Source: Hydrangea macrophylla
Taxonomy: Eukaryota > Streptophyta > Magnoliopsida > Cornales > Hydrangeaceae
Assembly: GCA_033977485.1 (NCBI GenBank)
Contig: CM066988.1
Location: 27,880,501 to 27,944,500 of the forward strand
Length of the DNA stretch: 64,000 bases
Direction of reading: 5' to 3'
The notes below the pieces were generated by a model. That model searched no databases, was not told the origin of the DNA, and worked only from the letters and a program-made list of their open reading frames with translations. The position numbers and the translations under genes are program-made. Positions 20,396-32,120 of this stretch are shown piece after piece (the first letter of the stretch is position 1; each line of letters starts with the position of its first letter).

Positions 20396-22454
20396 TGTCA
20401 CGACCCATCCCGCTACGGGCGGAAATAGGACACGTGGCACGCCACCGAGGCTCATCCAATTCATTCTATAACTCTAGCAGCGGAAAAGAAACTTAAAGAA
20501 ACTCTTTAAAACATAGTTCATTTTGGAAGAAAAACAAAACATTGAACTATGAGTCCGTAAAATCCGTATCAATTTGAAAAGTTAATAATATTTCAAATTA
20601 ACTATAAAAGAGTTATTAGGGACCCCAAATGTACCCTAAAAGCAAAATAGAACAGTTCAATATTTTCCGAAAAAGGTACTTCCTTTGTAAAAACACTATT
20701 CACGGGCAGCCCACTTTTGCCTATTTTTACTTTTTTTGAAAACGTCGCAATTACGACAAAACTCAACATACAAATTCCCAATCGTTCTGAAACTTTACCA
20801 AAGGTATATAAACATATTAGACTGCATGTCTAAGCCTTGAAAACATTAACGGAACTCGTTTGGATCAAATCTCTTAAGTGCTACAACAAATTCATAAAAT
20901 GTGAAATTCAACGTGTTAAACATCAAGACGCGGACTCAAGAGTTCCAAGTCACTTCCAACCAACTTAAAAAGGTTTTCAAAAGAATATTACATCAACTCA
21001 ATAATAATAATCCAGAGCTTCTATGATTCGATTACAAAAAATCTATACCCCAATTCCTCCGAATGATCCCAACGGCCTCATCCTCATCCTCGCATCCATC
21101 TTTCTTTTCTTCGTACCTGCAATGGAGTAAATCTCCATTGCTCAGCTATATGCTGAGTGTACAATTCTAAACAAATGCATATGAGGCAATTCATGTTTTA
21201 AACATCTAAATCACATAATTTAGTCTCCGGGGAGAGAGATACGCATTCACCCAGTATATCGGCAAGTCTTAAATCTTAAACCGCGATGTCAATGGTTAGC
21301 CAAGAATCACTCAACCATTGCATCCATCTGCTCTGGTTGGCCACTTCCCACACCAAGCAAGTAGTCGTCACTACTATAAACTCTCAAACATCGAGAGGCG
21401 TGCACCGGCATGAAATTATATCGAACTCCCCTTTGACCCACATAAACATTTAGCATACTCACATAATCATGTCATCATGCTTTTCTATACGTACTCGCTA
21501 AAATTAACGGGCCTAATTTAACACATAAGTTTGCCCGGATCACAATTCATACAAAATATCTAAAACATCCAAAATTCCCTATATTACATAGGTTCGGAAT
21601 TCATACCTTGAGCAATCATCCTATAACTTTGAGGAAAGCACTAGTAGCCCGATTAAACGTCAGATCTCCGATTAGGAGTGATTCCTACAAGTATTTACAC
21701 GTTTTCCCCAAATTTTCATAAATTAGATTTTTGGAAAAACTTAGCCAAACGAGACCTAAATGGTATCAAAATGTAGCTCTTACCTCGAGGAGCTCGAATA
21801 TGAAATTTGGAGAAAAACTGACGATCGGAAAGTCGTCGATTTGAGTCGGCAAGCTCTAAGCTTCAAAATCCCCAAATCTCCTCTCTTGATTTCAATTTTA
21901 GGTTGAAGACATTATGACAAAATATCTTAGCCTTCTATATATAGACAACACTTTCGGAAATTGTGTTTACCTCCCCACGAGTTCTCAAAACATCTAATTA
22001 TACCCCGAAACGTCGCACACGTCCATTTTATAACTTTACGAGTGAAACTAAAATTTATAAAAGTTTTCGACTATGTTCCGTTTGGGTCCAAAAATCACGT
22101 TCTGAAACTAATTTCGTGAAATCTCTAGACTACCTACCTTTTATGCTACGCATCACTCACGTTCTCACCACAGTATTCACAATGATCTAAGATAGGATCA
22201 AACAACCAGAAATTATACAAAACATGTATAATTACTATTCATGAAAATCAGGTAAAGTCAAATAACATTTAAAATCACATAAATGTCATTTACTCATGTC
22301 AATCCCTCATTGATTATCAAATCACTGTGTCCTCGATTGACACTCACCGTTGACCCACGTCAACCACATCCACAATTATTAATCAACATTAATAATTCAC
22401 AATAGATCAATTTTGTATTTTAAAATAAATAGATTTTCCGGGACGGGTGTGACA
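20396..22454 (-). repeat. 3' LTR of the 20396-28722 element
   Basis: It has the same 2059-bp length as the partner LTR. Differences seen by eye include G/A near 20437, A/G near 20690, C/T near 22247 and T/C near 22437. A TATA-like TATATATAG at about 21936 would serve the minus-strand promoter. Confidence 0.92.
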
Positions 22455-22476
22455 ACTCTCCCCTCCAAAAAGGAAG
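22455..22476 (-). other. polypurine tract of the 20396-28722 element
   Basis: The minus strand reads CTTTTTGGAGGGGAGAGT immediately before the LTR start TGTCACACCC. It is a conventional plus-strand primer site and agrees with the PBS on orientation. Confidence 0.8.
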
Positions 22477-24899
22477 TTTGTCCCCAAACTTAAGTCACCA
22501 AGACTTCACACAAGTACTTCAAACATTTGTCTCATACACAAACCAATCACTTTACTGAGAAGTCACAGTCTCACGAGGAAAATAAATCCTCAGGCTCTTA
22601 AGGAAAATAAATTCTCAGAGCCTTCGTCTCAATCCGATAGAAGATTCAACCGAATTCTAACAATTCATCGATGCATCCCGATAAATAAGAACATCAATAC
22701 CTGAGTAGAACTTACTCAATAGTCAAATTTGACATTAAATCACATCACGACGTCACAACTTCCACTCACATATCCTATCATCGTACTTATCACATATACT
22801 TTTCGAAACCCAAAGGTTATATCTTAATCACCAAAACGAAGGAAGTAACTCATCTCCCATTCACCGATCTTTCTTTTCGATTAAAAGTCGTTGATATTAC
22901 GCCTCAACTGATTAACATCTATACACGATTCTTCATCCCGAAGTGAACCATAACTGAGTACTATCACACATATATACCCCGTCGATAAGTCCATGCTTCA
23001 ATCAATTGTTTCACATACTATAGATTCAATCTCTTACTCTGCTGATCACCAAACCACTTGTACCACTATAACGCATTTCAAACGACTCCCAAGTTCCTAT
23101 CAATTTCCAATCCTTCTTTCCAAATAAATCCATATCACGGCAACTTCAGTTGAAATGACTATCACATAGTCGGTAGTGCGTCACATTAGTACTCTCCCTC
23201 TGTCTCTATTAATTCTTATCATTCCATTCCGGTTTTACCAACCTCGTACTATACTCCCATCACTTGTGCCTCGTAAGGTATCAATCAAATTCTCTATTGA
23301 AAATTTCACACCATTTCACTCGTTCGAGTCGACACATATCCCAAATCACCTACAGTGAGGTCAAACACATTCGTCGTTCATCGCTTCCAAGTTTGTACTC
23401 AAACTGCCATCAATTAACATAGAAGGTTACCCCTAACATTATCACTTTAAAATGTTTAACAAAGTCCAATACATTTCTCATTCAGGTTTTAAAACAACTA
23501 TTTTGAAATCTCACATAATACCTCACCTCTTTCTCAACACCACCACCCCAATATCCATCGTAACGAATAGCATTGTTAATCAAAATTTGACTTAGCCAAT
23601 CATGCACGTACCACATAGTTTATCAAACATATCCTCTTGTTCAGAACATACCCTGTTTCTGTCACAATCCGTTGATCATTCACAATCCATCATGTTCACC
23701 TAGTGTACTCACACTCTTGAGCCAATAACTTTTCTTTCGAAGATCTCTCCTATAATGTAGTCCATTCTCATATCAGTCCGAGTAGATCCACTACCATTTA
23801 TGTAGTTTACGACTCCATACGTCTCTGGTGTTTCACTTTCACCTTTGCACAAGTTAATATCGATCACACTTCTGTATTTCAACTCTCACCGAGTTCCTGA
23901 CAACCGTTCACACTAAGCGTATATTCTTCGTATAACATCTCAAAGCACCATATCTTATTCCGATATTAAATGTTTCATAACCGTAGTCGAATCTGACTCA
24001 ATTTCCAATTTAAACTTTCTAGTCCTTTATTTATGCTATCCGGGTCTCCAACCCATTATTCCTGAATAACCTATTGCTAACAGCATTAATACAATCCCCA
24101 CATACAATCTGAGGATAAGCCGGTAATTAAATCTTCCCACAAAGTACTATAGCATCACTGTGTTCAATAAATTCTATATCAATTTCCAATTCACATACCA
24201 TTCACGACAATACCCCAAGGTAAATTCTCACTCTGGTCACCAATGCCAACTGATTCCTAACTGTCATCTTTCAAGTGCTTCACACTTTGCGGATCTCATC
24301 AAATTCTTGATTGATCAAAGCCTCAAATCATTCATTACCTCAGGTTACTCCAATACTTGCCTTTGGAACAATACTCACGACTACTCCTTTAAGGTCATAA
24401 CTTCCAATTAGCCAAATTTAGGTACACGTCATTTCACCAACTCTTTTAGAATTCCTATGTTCACAATCTGCCCCCATAAAACTCATTCGTTTAACAACCA
24501 CCGTTATGTCCCAAGCACTAAGCATGCCATATCTTTCCACGATACCGTCTTCCAAGGTCTACTTGATACCTAATCACAAGTATTTAGAACAAATTTTCTT
24601 ACTCAACGAAAGTTTTATTTAAAAACATTTTAAACACTTTAAAATTTTCTTAGGGTGAAATTCGACATTCTCAAAACTCTCCAACCTTATTGGAATCTAG
24701 GACACTGAGATCGTATTTCATAGCATCCACCATTGTCCTCCAACCATTTACATTTCTACTATCATATCTGATAATGTACTCAACGTACTATCGTGTCTTC
24801 CTCTCATTCTTACCGTTTTTGTTCACTTACTCATTAAAGCTTCGTTTTTCCAATTTATATTTCCTCTTCTCAATCTATATTGACTTACCCAAAGTCTAG
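22477..24899. other. internal non-coding region of the LTR element
   Basis: About 2.4 kb of C/A-rich and T-rich sequence with only short frames. Much of it is recognisably related to 34290-36700 in the second, older element (for example the TTGGAATCTAGGACA block at about 24691 and 36490), so it is a family feature and not random filler. No protein could be recognised. Confidence 0.5.
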
Positions 24900-25638
24900 T
24901 ACGCAAAGTCTAAGCATGTCTTCCAATATCTGAATCGTCCATTCTGACTGTCCATCGATCTGAGGATGAAATGTAGTACTGAAACTCAGTTTAGTACCCG
25001 TGGCTTCCTGTCGACTTCCCAAAACCTCGATGTAAAACTACTATCACGATCCGATATAATCACTGTTGGAACTCCGTATAGTCTTACAACCTCTTTCACA
25101 TACAATACCGCCAACCTTGAAGGTTTAGTCGTATTGATCGGTAGATAATGCACTGATTCCGTCAATCTATCAACCATAACCCAAATCTTATCATTCTTAT
25201 TGAACGATCGTGGAAATCCCGAAACAAAATCCATCGTGATCCCATCTCACTCCACTCTGACACTGGTAATGGTTGTAATAGCCCTGCAGGTACTTGTCTC
25301 TCTGCCTTGACTTGCTAACATGCTGAACACTCAAACACAAACTTGGAAACTTCTAGCTTCATACCTCTCCACCAAAAGTTTTCTCGCAAATTCCGGTATA
25401 TCTTATCACTCCCTGGATGAATTGAATATTTAGTATTGTGAGCCTTCTCTAAAAGTCGCTCCAAGATTAGCTTTACCTTCTCCGTAGTTAACTGTATCAT
25501 CGTAGGTCTTAACAACTTTCTTTCCCCAACCTCGATCCAACAAATCAGCGATCGACACTTAAGCCCATACAACGCTTCATACGGTGCCATTTCCGATACT
25601 TGACTGAAACCCGTTACTTCTACTAACTGTAGTTTCAA
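24900..25638 (-). pseudogene. Ty3/gypsy integrase pieces in permuted order
   Basis: On the minus strand, reading from 25638 down: first the integrase C-terminal segment (MAPYEALYGLKCRSLICWIE, then VGERKLLRP and QLTTEKVKLILERL), next the zinc-binding start (HPGSDKIYRNLRENFWWRGM, C-x2-C), then the catalytic core (MDFVSGFPRS, VDRLTESVHYLPI, VRLYGVPTVIISDRDSSF), then FHPQIDGQSEW at about 24970. In normal gypsy integrase the MAPYEALYG segment comes last. Frames also shift between the pieces. The permutation junction is near 25437. Confidence 0.8.
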
Positions 25639-25800
25639 ACCGTCAAAGCATATTCTATCATTTCCGTTCTTAATCCCTCATCCTAGGTTAATCCTTAAAT
25701 ACCGCTTCCCACTTATAAAATCAATCTGGTAGTTTTCCTTACTAACCTTTATACTACATCTGAATCCACCATGGTACCACAAACATTCGAAACCAAGTTC

Positions 25801-26080
25801 AGTTGAGAGATTCCTCAACAACCACAATACTCATAACTCGTTGAGATATTTCTCAATTTCCAATACATACCACACGATAGGTTGAGAGATTCCTCAACCA
25901 TCCAATACATACCGTAAGATAGGTTGAGAGATTCCTCAACCATCCAATCGTCTCAATACCGTACAATAAGTTAAAAGATTCTTCAACTACCCAACATACA
26001 CTGTGAGAGAAAACCACGAGATAACCTATATGATCACACCGTAAGATAACACTGTAAGATAAGGTGAGAGATTCCTCACC
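25801..26080 (-). repeat. array of six short hairpins in the leader of the LTR element
   Basis: Six inverted repeats of the form GGTTGAG-AGATTC-CTCAACC occur at about 25801, 25839, 25880, 25922, 25970 and 26063. The loop is nearly constant while stems vary: the last unit is GGTGAG/CTCACC, a paired change. In element sense they lie about 570-860 bases after the PBS, where retroelement packaging or dimerisation signals can occur. Function is not shown. Confidence 0.7.
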
Positions 26081-26646
26081 TATCCCATACACGAGCAATA
26101 CCTGCTGCTGGACTATCTTGCTACCATAATAGCCAACTGCACATCTCTATTCTCTCACGTCACAGCATCTAATCCATGTCTGAAGAACTTAACTACAACA
26201 ATCACTTTTCATTCTCTATGTGAACTGTAAGGAAATCTCTTTTGACGTTCACTGCTCAAACTCCGTTCTCGGTTAGATATCCCAAAGGACACTCATCACT
26301 ATCGTTGAAAACATCCACCGATTCGATCAAAAATCATTTTAGTTTCGTTTAGAAATCCAACGGTTCATCACCACCAATATATCATCTCTCCCTCGTGCCA
26401 ACACACAAAGCCTATGATAACTCATGATAAACCTCATCTCATCATACGGCTCCACCCCAGTATGATTCCACCGATTCACAAATGCATAAATACTATACAT
26501 GTATAACAATATCATAATCATGTATGTATAACAACATACTACATGCATCAAACATCTCTATAATATGTGGATGCATTCTAGAATATGTGACAATTCACTC
26601 AACACTCCACTCAACGTCGAACGTTCCCAAAGTTTTGTTACCTATT

Positions 26647-26658
26647 GCTCTGATACCA
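26647..26658 (-). other. primer binding site (tRNA-iMet type)
   Basis: The minus strand reads TGGTATCAGAGC five bases inside the right LTR, complementary to the 3' end of initiator tRNA-Met. Confidence 0.85.
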
Positions 26659-26663
26659 ATAAA

Positions 26664-28722
26664 TGTCACGACCCATCCCGCTACGGGCGGAAATAGGACA
26701 CGTGGCACACCACCGAGGCTCATCCAATTCATTCTATAACTCTAGCAGCGGAAAAGAAACTTAAAGAAACTCTTTAAAACATAGTTCATTTTGGAAGAAA
26801 AACAAAACATTGAACTATGAGTCCGTAAAATCCGTATCAATTTGAAAAGTTAATAATATTTCAAATTAACTATAAAAGAGTTATTAGGGACCCCAAATGT
26901 ACCCTAAAAGCAAAATAGAACAGTTCAATATTTTCCGAAAAAGGTACTTCCTTTGTGAAAACACTATTCACGGGCAGCCCACTTTTGCCTATTTTTACTT
27001 TTTTTGAAAACGTCGCAATTACGACAAAACTCAACATACAAATTCCCAATCGTTCTGAAACTTTACCAAAGGTATATAAACATATTAGACTGCATGTCTA
27101 AGCCTTGAAAACATTAACGGAACTCGTTTGGATCAAATCTCTTAAGTGCTACAACAAATTCATAAAATGTGAAATTCAACGTGTTAAACATCAAGACGCG
27201 GACTCAAGAGTTCCAAGTCACTTCCAACCAACTTAAAAAGGTTTTCAAAAGAATATTACATCAACTCAATAATAATAATCCAGAGCTTCTATGATTCGAT
27301 TACAAAAAATCTATACCCCAATTCCTCCGAATGATCCCAACGGCCTCATCCTCATCCTCGCATCCATCTTTCTTTTCTTCGTACCTGCAATGGAGTAAAT
27401 CTCCATTGCTCAGCTATATGCTGAGTGTACAATTCTAAACAAATGCATATGAGGCAATTCATGTTTTAAACATCTAAATCACATAATTTAGTCTCCGGGG
27501 AGAGAGATACGCATTCACCCAGTATATCGGCAAGTCTTAAATCTTAAACCGCGATGTCAATGGTTAGCCAAGAATCACTCAACCATTGCATCCATCTGCT
27601 CTGGTTGGCCACTTCCCACACCAAGCAAGTAGTCGTCACTACTATAAACTCTCAAACATCGAGAGGCGTGCACCGGCATGAAATTATATCGAACTCCCCT
27701 TTGACCCACATAAACATTTAGCATACTCACATAATCATGTCATCATGCTTTTCTATACGTACTCGCTAAAATTAACGGGCCTAATTTAACACATAAGTTT
27801 GCCCGGATCACAATTCATACAAAATATCTAAAACATCCAAAATTCCCTATATTACATAGGTTCGGAATTCATACCTTGAGCAATCATCCTATAACTTTGA
27901 GGAAAGCACTAGTAGCCCGATTAAACGTCAGATCTCCGATTAGGAGTGATTCCTACAAGTATTTACACGTTTTCCCCAAATTTTCATAAATTAGATTTTT
28001 GGAAAAACTTAGCCAAACGAGACCTAAATGGTATCAAAATGTAGCTCTTACCTCGAGGAGCTCGAATATGAAATTTGGAGAAAAACTGACGATCGGAAAG
28101 TCGTCGATTTGAGTCGGCAAGCTCTAAGCTTCAAAATCCCCAAATCTCCTCTCTTGATTTCAATTTTAGGTTGAAGACATTATGACAAAATATCTTAGCC
28201 TTCTATATATAGACAACACTTTCGGAAATTGTGTTTACCTCCCCACGAGTTCTCAAAACATCTAATTATACCCCGAAACGTCGCACACGTCCATTTTATA
28301 ACTTTACGAGTGAAACTAAAATTTATAAAAGTTTTCGACTATGTTCCGTTTGGGTCCAAAAATCACGTTCTGAAACTAATTTCGTGAAATCTCTAGACTA
28401 CCTACCTTTTATGCTACGCATCACTCACGTTCTCACCACAGTATTCACAATGATCTAAGATAGGATCAAACAACCAGAAATTATACAAAACATGTATAAT
28501 TACTATTCATGAAAATTAGGTAAAGTCAAATAACATTTAAAATCACATAAATGTCATTTACTCATGTCAATCCCTCATTGATTATCAAATCACTGTGTCC
28601 TCGATTGACACTCACCGTTGACCCACGTCAACCACATCCACAATTATTAATCAACATTAATAATTCACAATAGATCAATTTTGTATTTTAAAATAAATAG
28701 ATTTCCCGGGACGGGTGTGACA
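26664..28722 (-). repeat. 5' LTR of the 20396-28722 element
   Basis: 2059 bp, nearly identical to the 20396-22454 copy. Next to the PBS at its left edge and to the CTTTT target copy at its right edge. A 75-codon frame present in both LTRs (21963, 28231) resembles nothing and overlaps the TATA region. Confidence 0.92.
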
Positions 28723-28790
28723 CTTTTGCACTATCATACAATCAACCAAGATAAACAACTATGGTACTGCTAAACTGTCAACTGGTATTA

Positions 28791-29753
28791 TTACATTTTA
28801 ATGACTTCAATGAACTTAAAAGTCAGGATCAAATAGAAAAAAGAATAAAAATAAATTTTTTTTATTAGAGAGCTAAAACAAATTAATATTGAGGCGATCG
28901 TCTCAAAATGCTTGCAAAGATTTAGATACTCCTCATCACTTTTTTCACCACCCAATTGATAAGTGTATAACTCAATGTGCTCCCTCAATTCTTGCAACAT
29001 AGCAGTCCTAACCTCCTTCTATCCATCCTCCTTACTCATACCCAACAGTTCAGTGCAAGCTCTATAATCACAATGTCCATCCGGCGCAACATTTTCTACT
29101 GCATGAACAACTTGATCCTTAATTTTTGGATTGAAGAGAGCTAAAACTTGTTCAATCAAGTCCTCGTCGGTTAAATCTTTCAACGATATCTTCTTTCGTT
29201 TAGGTTGTTTCTTGGGAGCAGCCTTACTAATGGATCGCAGGTCTTCGATGGTCTTGCTATACTCAAACAATGAAGGGTCCCTCTTAGTGCTACGATCTGC
29301 TGTTATTTGTTTCTTTGTCAATTTTCGAGGTCGCCCCTTTAAAACATTTGAAACAGATGGTTCATTCAACCATGTTGTCTCTGGGTTTTCCAGCTCCCTT
29401 ATTTTCTTTAATAAAACTTTGCGTTGATCGTAATTACATTCTTGGAGTCTTTTCTTTAACCTTTCAATATCCAAGTCATAATCTAAATCGCCGTAATCTT
29501 CGGGTGTTGGCACAATAGAGAGTTTTGCCCAATGAGGATCACATGCCAAAAAAGGGATAGTCATACCCAAACTACCAAAATCCACAATTTCATGTGCACA
29601 TGGGAGACCATGAGTCATATGAAGAATGCACCCACAAGTTATCTTATCAATGCCAATGTTTTTGCTCCTCTTAATTTCTTCCAAAATCAAGCCAGTGCAC
29701 AAAGGAATTAAAGTTCTATGCGATTGATTGTAAACTAATATATACATATACAT
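28791..29753 (-). pseudogene. MULE-encoded SWIM/OTU protein, C-terminal part, one nonsense codon
   Basis: The minus strand encodes the end of a plant Mutator-like transposase/FAR1-type protein: a SWIM zinc finger (CGCILHMTHGLPCAHEI), a charged linker with KGRPRKLTKK and KKQPKRKK basic blocks, then the start of an OTU-type cysteine protease domain (VAPDGHCDYRACTELLGM) with the nucleophile Cys present. A TAG at 29019-29021 interrupts EDG-x-KEVR, where OTU relatives have Trp; the same frame continues as LQELREHIELYTYQL. That is one G-to-A change. The transposase DDE domain and the FAR1 DNA-binding domain are absent, so this is a deletion derivative. The MULE ends just upstream, leaving no room for them. 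Confidence 0.75.
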
Positions 29754-30185
29754 AAGCCAATATAGCGATTAAATTAAAGAGCAACAGTGAAATTACCTTA
29801 TAAAATCTTAAGCAAACTGAGATATCTCTTCAATTTTAGTACGAGAGAGAAAGATAGGTCGTTAAGGAGGAATGACAGCCCTTGTTTAGAAAGCCAAATA
29901 AATAAAACCTAAACTTCTTAAATATATAATTTGTGGAGGTGCCCTTAAAAAAAAGCAGTAATTTTTTTTTTTACCTATAAAAGAGGTGCCCAAATTAAAA
30001 AATGCACCTGCCCTTACCAGCTACCTATTTGTATAGCCAATGGAAAATCTTCCTAATTGATTCCTTGCCCCATACATGAGAATAAGCTGAATATGAATAG
30101 AATACCCTTCCCACCCAAGAATACTGTCACCCAAATGAGGCCTAAGAGATTCACAGATCTTTTAATCCCTCTAGACAATGTAGAC

Positions 30186-30355
30186 AATGTTATGCTCCAA
30201 ATTTGTATCCCAAATGCATCTTAAATACGTGTGACATTGGGCGCATTGGATCACGATTGTAGGAAGTTGAAGTAAACCAACATTATTAAAAATGGTTCCA
30301 CTGCCACATATGTTTAGAAAGCATTTGAGATACAAAATTCCAAAAGCATAACATT
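30186..30355. mobile_element. 170-bp MITE with long inverted ends
   Basis: The left end AATGTTATGCTCCAAATTTG and the right end (reverse complement AATGTTATGCTTTTGGAATT) continue as imperfect inverted repeats for about 35 bases, with CAAATGC in both. If TA is the target site, the element proper is TGCTC...AAGCA. Tc1/mariner-type origin is possible. Confidence 0.6.
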
Positions 30356-31349
30356 ACTCATAATATAACACTCGTATAATGCAAGGTCACAATTGAAAAG
30401 CGTAGAATCACAATTATTATCGGTTACTAGTACGCACATAGGTTGACATAACTCAAGTGGCAAAGAGCTTGACATATATAAGTCTCCTCAATCCATAGAT
30501 TCGGGTTCAAAAGAAAAGTATGTACTAGTGCAATAATTCATAGTAAATGTTTTTCGACAGTAATATAATACTCATACAAAACAATGTCACAATTGACTTT
30601 TGAATATACATTACTTTTACACTGATATAAGGATATATATATATATATACTACTATAGAAAGGGAGAAGCAAGGGTACCATGAAAATGAAGCCTATGACT
30701 TATAATTACAATTATACCATAAATTTTTATACTAACAAAATACAATAGTAAGGGTAAAATAAAGTAATTATTCAAAAAAAAAAAACTGTTCAGAATTTAA
30801 AAAAAAAAAAACTGCCTATTCAGAATTAAAAAAAAAAAAAACTACTGTAGAAAAAAACTGCCCAAAAAGTGATTCAAAGAAGGGGAAAAAAAAAAAATTC
30901 TTTAAAAAAAAATTTTAAAATTTGCACTCACAAAGTGAGTGGCACCCCACTAGTATAATAAAATCAATTCGCATACCATAACCACATTTCCAACGTCACT
31001 AAGCACTAAATGTACTTTTCAAAAAGAATTTGTTTCTAAAAATTTGTTTGGTGATTGTTTTTTTTTAGAAGTAAAATAACAAGTACATTTCGAATACTTT
31101 TAGCGGCAATATCTTAAAAGTATAAAATTATACATACCCATATTACTCATAACCATGAATTTAAATTAAACGCATATAACACATATTGTAGTATACAAAT
31201 TTAGAGTACAAAATAATTAATTAAAAATCCAAAACCTTCGTGTCAAATGAACAAAAATATGGACAACTTTAAGAAGAAAAAAACGAGCAAAAAACCAATG
31301 GTACAACAAAGGTAAGCCAATAAGCTAGTCATTTTGGTAAAAATAAATC
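30356..31349. other. AT-rich intergenic DNA, no gene seen
   Basis: Contains a TATATATATATA run near 30636, and three repeats of CAGAATT followed by A-runs near 30790-30840 (each ending in AAAACTG or AAAACTAC). No reading frame, structure or mobile termini could be supported. Confidence 0.5.
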
Positions 31350-31921
31350 GGGTTAATTACAGATACACCTTCTGTATTTAGTCCATTTTTCACTTTGCCC
31401 TCTGTACTTTAAATCATGTCACTAATACTCCAGTACTTTGGATTAAAGTGAAACTGTTAAAAAATTAGTTAAGTTTAACGACCATAAGCCTTGTTTGGCA
31501 AAAACTTTTAGAGTTAATCTATAATTATGAACTCCAAAAGCTGAATTTATTTTTTATTATTTTATTATTTTTATTGCAAATAGCCTCTGCAAGTGCAATG
31601 GGCAAAAAGCTACATTGGTCAAGCTATACCAATCACATTTTTTGGGTGATTTTATCGCGTGTAAGAAAAAGAATCTGTCAAACACTCCACAACTAGTTAT
31701 TAGTGACACGTTTAAGACTACAAGGGGCAAATTGAAAAATGTGCTCACTACAGGGGGTCAAAGTGAAAAATACCCCGCTAAATAAGCTTTTGTTCTATTA
31801 GTTTTAAGAGAATTTGCTAACTTTAGTCAAAAGTACAAAGGTATTAGTGTCACAATTTGAAGTACATGGGGCAAAGTAAAAAAAAGGGTCTAAGTATATG
31901 GGGTGTATCTGTAATTAACCC
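31350..31921. mobile_element. MULE-type MITE, 572 bp, 9-bp TSD AAATAAATC
   Basis: Perfect 20-base inverted termini: GGGTTAATTACAGATACACC at 31350 and its reverse complement ending at 31921. The direct 9-mer AAATAAATC flanks it at 31341-31349 and 31922-31930. The inverted similarity continues inward (GTATTTAGTCC against the complement of GGGTCTAAGTATATG). No coding. Terminal repeats and target length place it with non-autonomous Mutator-like elements. Confidence 0.88.
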
Positions 31922-31930
31922 AAATAAATC

Positions 31931-32120
31931 TATTGGCTAGGGTTGTAATTTGGCTATGAGATTTGGATAAAGTTGGCATTAATTTAGAAAAGAGTAATGC
32001 TAGAGTCACAAAAGAGTTACAAAGATATGCTTACAAAAGGATGTGGCATCCCATGTGGCACCCATGTGGTAGTAAGACCCACCACACTTAACTCTGCCAC
32101 ATGAGCGCTACATGGGATGC
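31931..32120. other. short intergenic stretch, possible repeat fragment
   Basis: About 190 bases with repeated ATGTGGCA/CCATGTGG phrases near 32040-32110. It looks like part of a small inverted-repeat element broken by the neighbouring LTR, but ends could not be defined. Confidence 0.35.

Larger units (their letters stand above)
20396..28722 (-). mobile_element. young Ty3/gypsy-like LTR element, non-autonomous, TSD CTTTT
   Basis: Two 2059-bp LTRs (20396-22454, 26664-28722) start TGTCACGACC and end GTGTGACA, flanked by CTTTT at 20391-20395 and 28723-28727. On the minus strand the PBS (26647-26658) follows the right LTR and the polypurine tract (22455-22476) precedes the left LTR, so the element runs right to left. 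I saw only about four base differences between the LTRs, so insertion was recent. The 4.2-kb interior has no gag, protease or RT, only integrase pieces in permuted order with frame breaks. It must have moved using another element's proteins. Confidence 0.92.
20022..30025 (-). mobile_element. Mutator-like element (MULE), 9-bp TSD, LTR element nested inside
   Basis: The termini are inverted repeats of about 65-70 bases: the left starts GGTAGCTGGTAAGG at 20022 and the right, in reverse complement, starts identically, and both continue with GTGCATTTTTTAATTTGGG. The flanks are the identical 9-mer TATTTGTAT at 20013-20021 and 30026-30034, the length diagnostic of Mutator-like transposition. It carries a C-terminal SWIM/OTU protein fragment on the minus strand (28791-29753) but no transposase catalytic domain. 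The LTR element at 20396-28722 accounts for about 8.3 kb, leaving about 1.7 kb of MULE. It starts 320 bases after the aldehyde oxidase stop. Confidence 0.9.

Noticed and set aside
21963..22190. 75-codon frame identical at 28231
   Set aside because: Identity reflects the LTR pair. It overlaps the LTR promoter and resembles no protein.
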